Source of the DNA: Verrucomicrobiota bacterium
GTDB taxonomy: Bacteria > Verrucomicrobiota > Verrucomicrobiia > Verrucomicrobiales > DEV007
Reading direction: 5' to 3'
Length of the DNA stretch: 52,429 nucleotides
Assembly: GCA_963205275.1 (NCBI GenBank)
Contig: CAUJIH010000090.1
Location: forward strand, 1-52,429
Part shown: piece after piece, positions 49,871 through 52,429 of the stretch
How the letters are laid out: each line of letters begins with the position of its first letter
How positions within the stretch are numbered: the stretch's first letter is position 1
The notes under the pieces: model-generated
The model's database searches: none
The model's input: the letters and a program-made list of their open reading frames with translations, nothing else
What the model was told of the DNA's origin: nothing
Program-made: the position numbers and the translations under genes

Positions 49871-50368
49871 AACCGGCATGATCTTGTTGCGCGAATGTGC
49901 TTGCGGGCTGGCATCACATGCTGACCTGCGAGTCATCGCGGGCTTGTTAGCTTTTTCATCTTGTTCCAGAAAGGCGCGAGCTTTCTTGGTGAGCGTGTAG
50001 CGGGTGGCCGTGGTGGCCCCATGTCTTACGATCCAACCTCCCTGTTCCAGCTTCAACAATCGCCGGTAGGCCGTCGTTCGGCACACGCCCCAAAATTCCG
50101 TCGCATCGCGTGGGGCAATCTCTCCCAGCCCGGCATATCGCCGGAGAAGGGCCAAGTCCTCCTCCGGTAGCAAGGCGATCCCCGGCGCGTCCGTTTCTTG
50201 GGGAGGGTCCTCCCCAGCCTGAGTGGGAACGTCTCCGCCAGTTTTCCCAGCAATGCCTTGCTTCCGCGCCAGTGAAATCACGACGGCTTTTAAGAACAGC
50301 GCACCGATTCGCCGGAGCCGTTCCTCCCGGCTCAAGGCTTCGTATTCGTGTGGAGCCATTCGTGCCAT
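49634..50368 (-). CDS. Winged-helix DNA-binding protein, mobile-element type (3' part uncertain)
   Basis: The frame codes for up to 244 residues. The first 150 or so look real: EALSREERLRRIGALFLKAV, a motif seen in small proteins next to recombinases, then a winged helix-turn-helix GVCRTTAYRRLLKLEQGGWI with ATRYTLTKKARAFLEQ. After about residue 150 (position about 49920) the sequence is proline- and serine-rich and lies antisense to the convincing helix-turn-helix gene on the plus strand, so the true end may be lost by frameshift or insertion. It lies 131 bases behind the NTPase gene on the same strand. Confidence 0.55.
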   Translation of the reverse strand: MARMAPHEYEALSREERLRRIGALFLKAVVISLARKQGIAGKTGGDVPTQAGEDPPQETDAPGIALLPEEDLALLRRYAGLGEIAPRDATEFWGVCRTTAYRRLLKLEQGGWIVRHGATTATRYTLTKKARAFLEQDEKANKPAMTRRSACDASPQAHSRNKIMPVSPGASFRSGLHPLEGFGPPSRGELGNGHQPPNGKGLNQGGRSQRSQVLLCFLGQPEQVEHLRDTSLANTLAFTNLHLR

Positions 50369-50499
50369 TCGGGGAGTTTCCCACGAAGCACGCGGATTCC
50401 CGTTCCCTTACGGGTGCAATCGCACCGGGGAGCCAAGATATAGGCGAGAGGTCAGCACTCCCATTGAGGCAGATTTGAGTTTTCAGACATATCATAGAT

Positions 50500-52290
50500 T
50501 CACTTATCGACATCGTCGAAAACCGAGCGGTTCGTGGTGACGACCGAAGGAGGGGATTCCTCCTTTTTTTGCGTAATTATGTGAGTCCAGTCAGCATCAC
50601 CCTCTTCTTGTTCATCGCGTTCACGCTTGCGATCCTCCAGTGCGTCAATGGATCGCTTAACTTCCATCCTCGCATCGTCGATCAAGTCTGAGGCATCCGC
50701 GTCGACGCCGATCATTTCAACGCGCTCAAGCATACCGAGTAGTTTCTCGAAATGGCTATCCGGCTCTTCGTCTAAGTCGGCGTTCGCTGTGATCTCATCA
50801 ATTCGGTCGTTGATCGACGGCAAAATGGTTGCCCGAATTTCCAAGCCCAATCCGACAAGGCGTAGCGACGGTATGAGTGCGAGAATGTCTTCTTCGGCGA
50901 AGAAAGAAAGATCGAGGCTGTTGAGCGCAGCGGATTCAAGACGGTCTGCTGCCTCTACGCGCAGGTTATCCGGCAAGAGGCCAAGGCGATGGACTCGAGC
51001 ATAGGTAGTAATCCGAGGATCGTTGCCAACGAGTTCCGTCTGCCAGCATGAGCGACTAAGCAGTTCCGGAAATTGTCGGATCGTCTTGGCTAACACCGCT
51101 TCGCTGGCGCGGTAAGAGAGGAAGTGAAATAGCAGCCAATTCCCATGCCATTCGTCGGGCGTGTGGCGGAGCCGACTGACTAGGGCGTCGTCAAGCGTGG
51201 TTGGGATGACGAGCGCGTCTCGAACATGCGGTGCCCCCTCGCATATGAAGCTGCTCAGGATTGTATCGATGGTCGCGCCTCTGAGAAGCGCCGCCATCAT
51301 ATGAGGTTTTTGCCGCAAGATCTCAGTCAGCGCATCGGAAATCGTAGGGTGTGCAAAGGTCCATTTGGATCCTGAGAGCTTGAGGAAAGATCCCGCTAGT
51401 TCGGCGAAGCAATCTTGGATCTTGGCCAAGGTATGGCCAGTAAGCTCCGCGACCGACTGTGCGGCTGAAGGATCATGATCGTTCGGATCGAAGCCGGTCT
51501 GATGCACATAAACAAGGATAAGCGCCGCCTGTAACCGATCGTCCAGTGCGTTAACGGTATCGATGAGGTGCTCACGCGGCTCTTTCATAAAGTGAACGAG
51601 GGAGCTTTCGCGCGGTGTCAGGTTCTTTGTGAAATCAGGATTTCCAAGGCGTTCGGCGATGCCCGGTAGGAAATCTGGGACGGCAGCCACGGCCGCAAGG
51701 TGCGGCTTGACACTCGAACGCCAGCTCTGACTCTGCTCACCGAAATTTATATGATTGTAGAGGATTTGCGCTTTCTCTTCGAAGGTCAGATCGCCGACAT
51801 CAACTACAGCGCTGCCATCAGCAAATTGTGCAAGATTGCGCTGCCCAAGCCGACGTCGTGCGGCTTCATAGATGTGTTTGCGTGAGGTCAGGAGAAAACG
51901 ATTGCCGTACTTGATTGCTGCCCTCAACTTCGAAAAGGCCGATGCCCAGTCTTGGACGTAATCGTCGCGAAGCACGTTCGGCCCGAAGGCATCGTCGATC
52001 CAGAAGAAGCGGCCTGGATCGTTCGGATTCCAACCAGCCTCGAAATCCCGCGGACTCGTGAGCGCAAGAACTGTGTTGTCCGGATTTTCCGAGGCAATCG
52101 TCGATACGATCGCTCCAATCGCGGACTTGCCGCTTGATGGATTGCCGAGCAGGAGCACCACACCATGTTTCGAGATAGCGTTGACAGCATCGCGATGTGC
52201 TTTCGTTGGAACATAGGTGCACAGCTTCGGTATCCAGCTATCAAGCAGCGCGCGACTCTGCTCGCTAAGACGCTCATCGACGATTGATGT
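50500..52290 (-). pseudogene. nSTAND3-like NTPase, 5'-truncated by an insertion sequence
   Basis: About 596 residues remain. The N-terminal P-loop domain has Walker A LLLGNPSSGKSAIGAI, Walker B FFWIDDAFGPNVLRDDYVQD and sensor-like FLLTSRKHIYEAARRRL, the pattern of the nSTAND3 domain found in antiviral and signalling STAND proteins. The rest is helical repeat-like sensor sequence with an acidic, charged tail (DRKRERDEQEEGDADW). The frame continues upstream of the first start codon (GTG 52159-52161) with convincing sequence (LDSWIPKLCTYVPTKAHRDA) but has no start before it meets an IS-like end at 52291. The N-terminal effector domain is thus cut off. A shorter product from GTG would lack any effector. 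Confidence 0.7.
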
Positions 52291-52429
52291 GGCTCTGTCG
52301 GAAACTTAGTGGGTAAAGGCAATATTGTTCCTTAGAACAAGCCTTCCAGCAATCCAGTAAGCAATTGAGCGAAAGTTGCGGAAGCAGCGATATCCCCTGG
52401 CCCGGCGGCGCGCTAATTGCAAGAGACCG
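52291..52429 (-). mobile_element. End of an ISL3-like insertion sequence (runs off window)
   Basis: From 52291 the sequence begins GGCTCTGTCGGAAACTTA, which has the GG-type start of ISL3-family terminal repeats and coincides with the point where the nSTAND frame loses homology-like sequence. A transposase-like frame ends 15 bases inside. The target duplication, if any, should be ATTGATGT (52283-52290), to be found again beyond the window. Family assignment is tentative. Confidence 0.5.
52306..52429 (-). CDS. C-terminal fragment of a transposase, probably ISL3 family
   Basis: The minus-strand frame entering from the right edge reads LARRRARGYRCFRNFRSIAY then WIAGRLVLRNNIAFTH and stops at TAA 52306-52308, 40 residues in all. 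The pattern ARGYRxFxNFR...Y...G.L with a final FTH is like the C-terminus of ISL3-type DDE transposases. The stop lies close to the element end, as usual in this family. The rest of the gene is outside the window. Confidence 0.55.
   Translation of the reverse strand, partial: GLLQLARRRARGYRCFRNFRSIAYWIAGRLVLRNNIAFTH

Noticed and set aside
49956..50513. 185-codon minus-strand frame
   Set aside because: Alternative phase of the winged-helix gene; the winged-helix frame has the better protein signature.
1..52429. CRISPR array
   Set aside because: No regularly spaced direct repeats of suitable length were seen, and no cas gene is present.

Overview
The window looks like a piece of a Verrucomicrobiota (PVC group) chromosome, most likely from an aquatic or polysaccharide-degrading lineage. 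The clues are a long-form IspG of about 600 residues (the type seen in Chlamydiae, Bacteroidetes and plants), two secreted sulfatases with a secreted esterase and a BNR-4 protein, the C5 tetrapyrrole enzyme HemL, and near absence of Shine-Dalgarno sequences in front of the core genes. No rRNA or other strong phylogenetic marker is present, so this placement is inference.

Left edge (1-1234): accessory DNA with the N-terminus of a possible IS66-like transposase, a small conserved hypothetical gene and a dispersed GC-rich repeat. 1235-9940 (minus strand): addB, addA, a sulfatase and an esterase, read in that order. 10082-16416 (minus): moaE, then a tightly overlapping peptide-type ABC operon (binding protein, two permeases, ATPase-like protein), then mrp. 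The ATPase of this operon has lost essentially all catalytic motifs. gnd (16469-17911) diverges from moaE. 17980-22767 (minus): an AAA+ ATPase with a small membrane protein, a MacB-type permease and a BNR-4 secreted protein.

22939-30182 (plus): tldE-like protease partner, rseP-ispG (overlapping start/stop), an Old Yellow Enzyme reductase and an rlmI-like rRNA methyltransferase. 30200-36272 (minus): orphan GspD-type secretin, hemL, and a large RG/Q-rich protein with an internal domain duplication. 36460-38366: a lower-GC type II restriction-modification cassette made of a ribbon-helix-helix putative controller, a beta-class DNA methyltransferase and a convergent endonuclease, with matching operator-like palindromes in front of both transcription units. 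38385-40391 (minus): rpe-xseA. 40452-44026 (plus): tadA, a beta-CASP metallo-hydrolase and a second sulfatase. Then a tRNA-Gly(CCC) with a partial copy of its 3' end, an rlmD-like methyltransferase (minus), glgB and an AI-2E/PerM-type transporter (plus).

Right edge (49281-52429): mobile or defence DNA. It holds two small helix-turn-helix genes in convergent, partly antisense arrangement and an nSTAND3-like NTPase whose 5' end is cut off by what looks like an ISL3-type insertion sequence running out of the window.

The most interesting items are the RHH-controlled R-M cassette with paired operators, the ABC operon with a catalytically dead-looking ATPase, the decapitated STAND NTPase, and the duplicated-domain RG/Q-rich protein.
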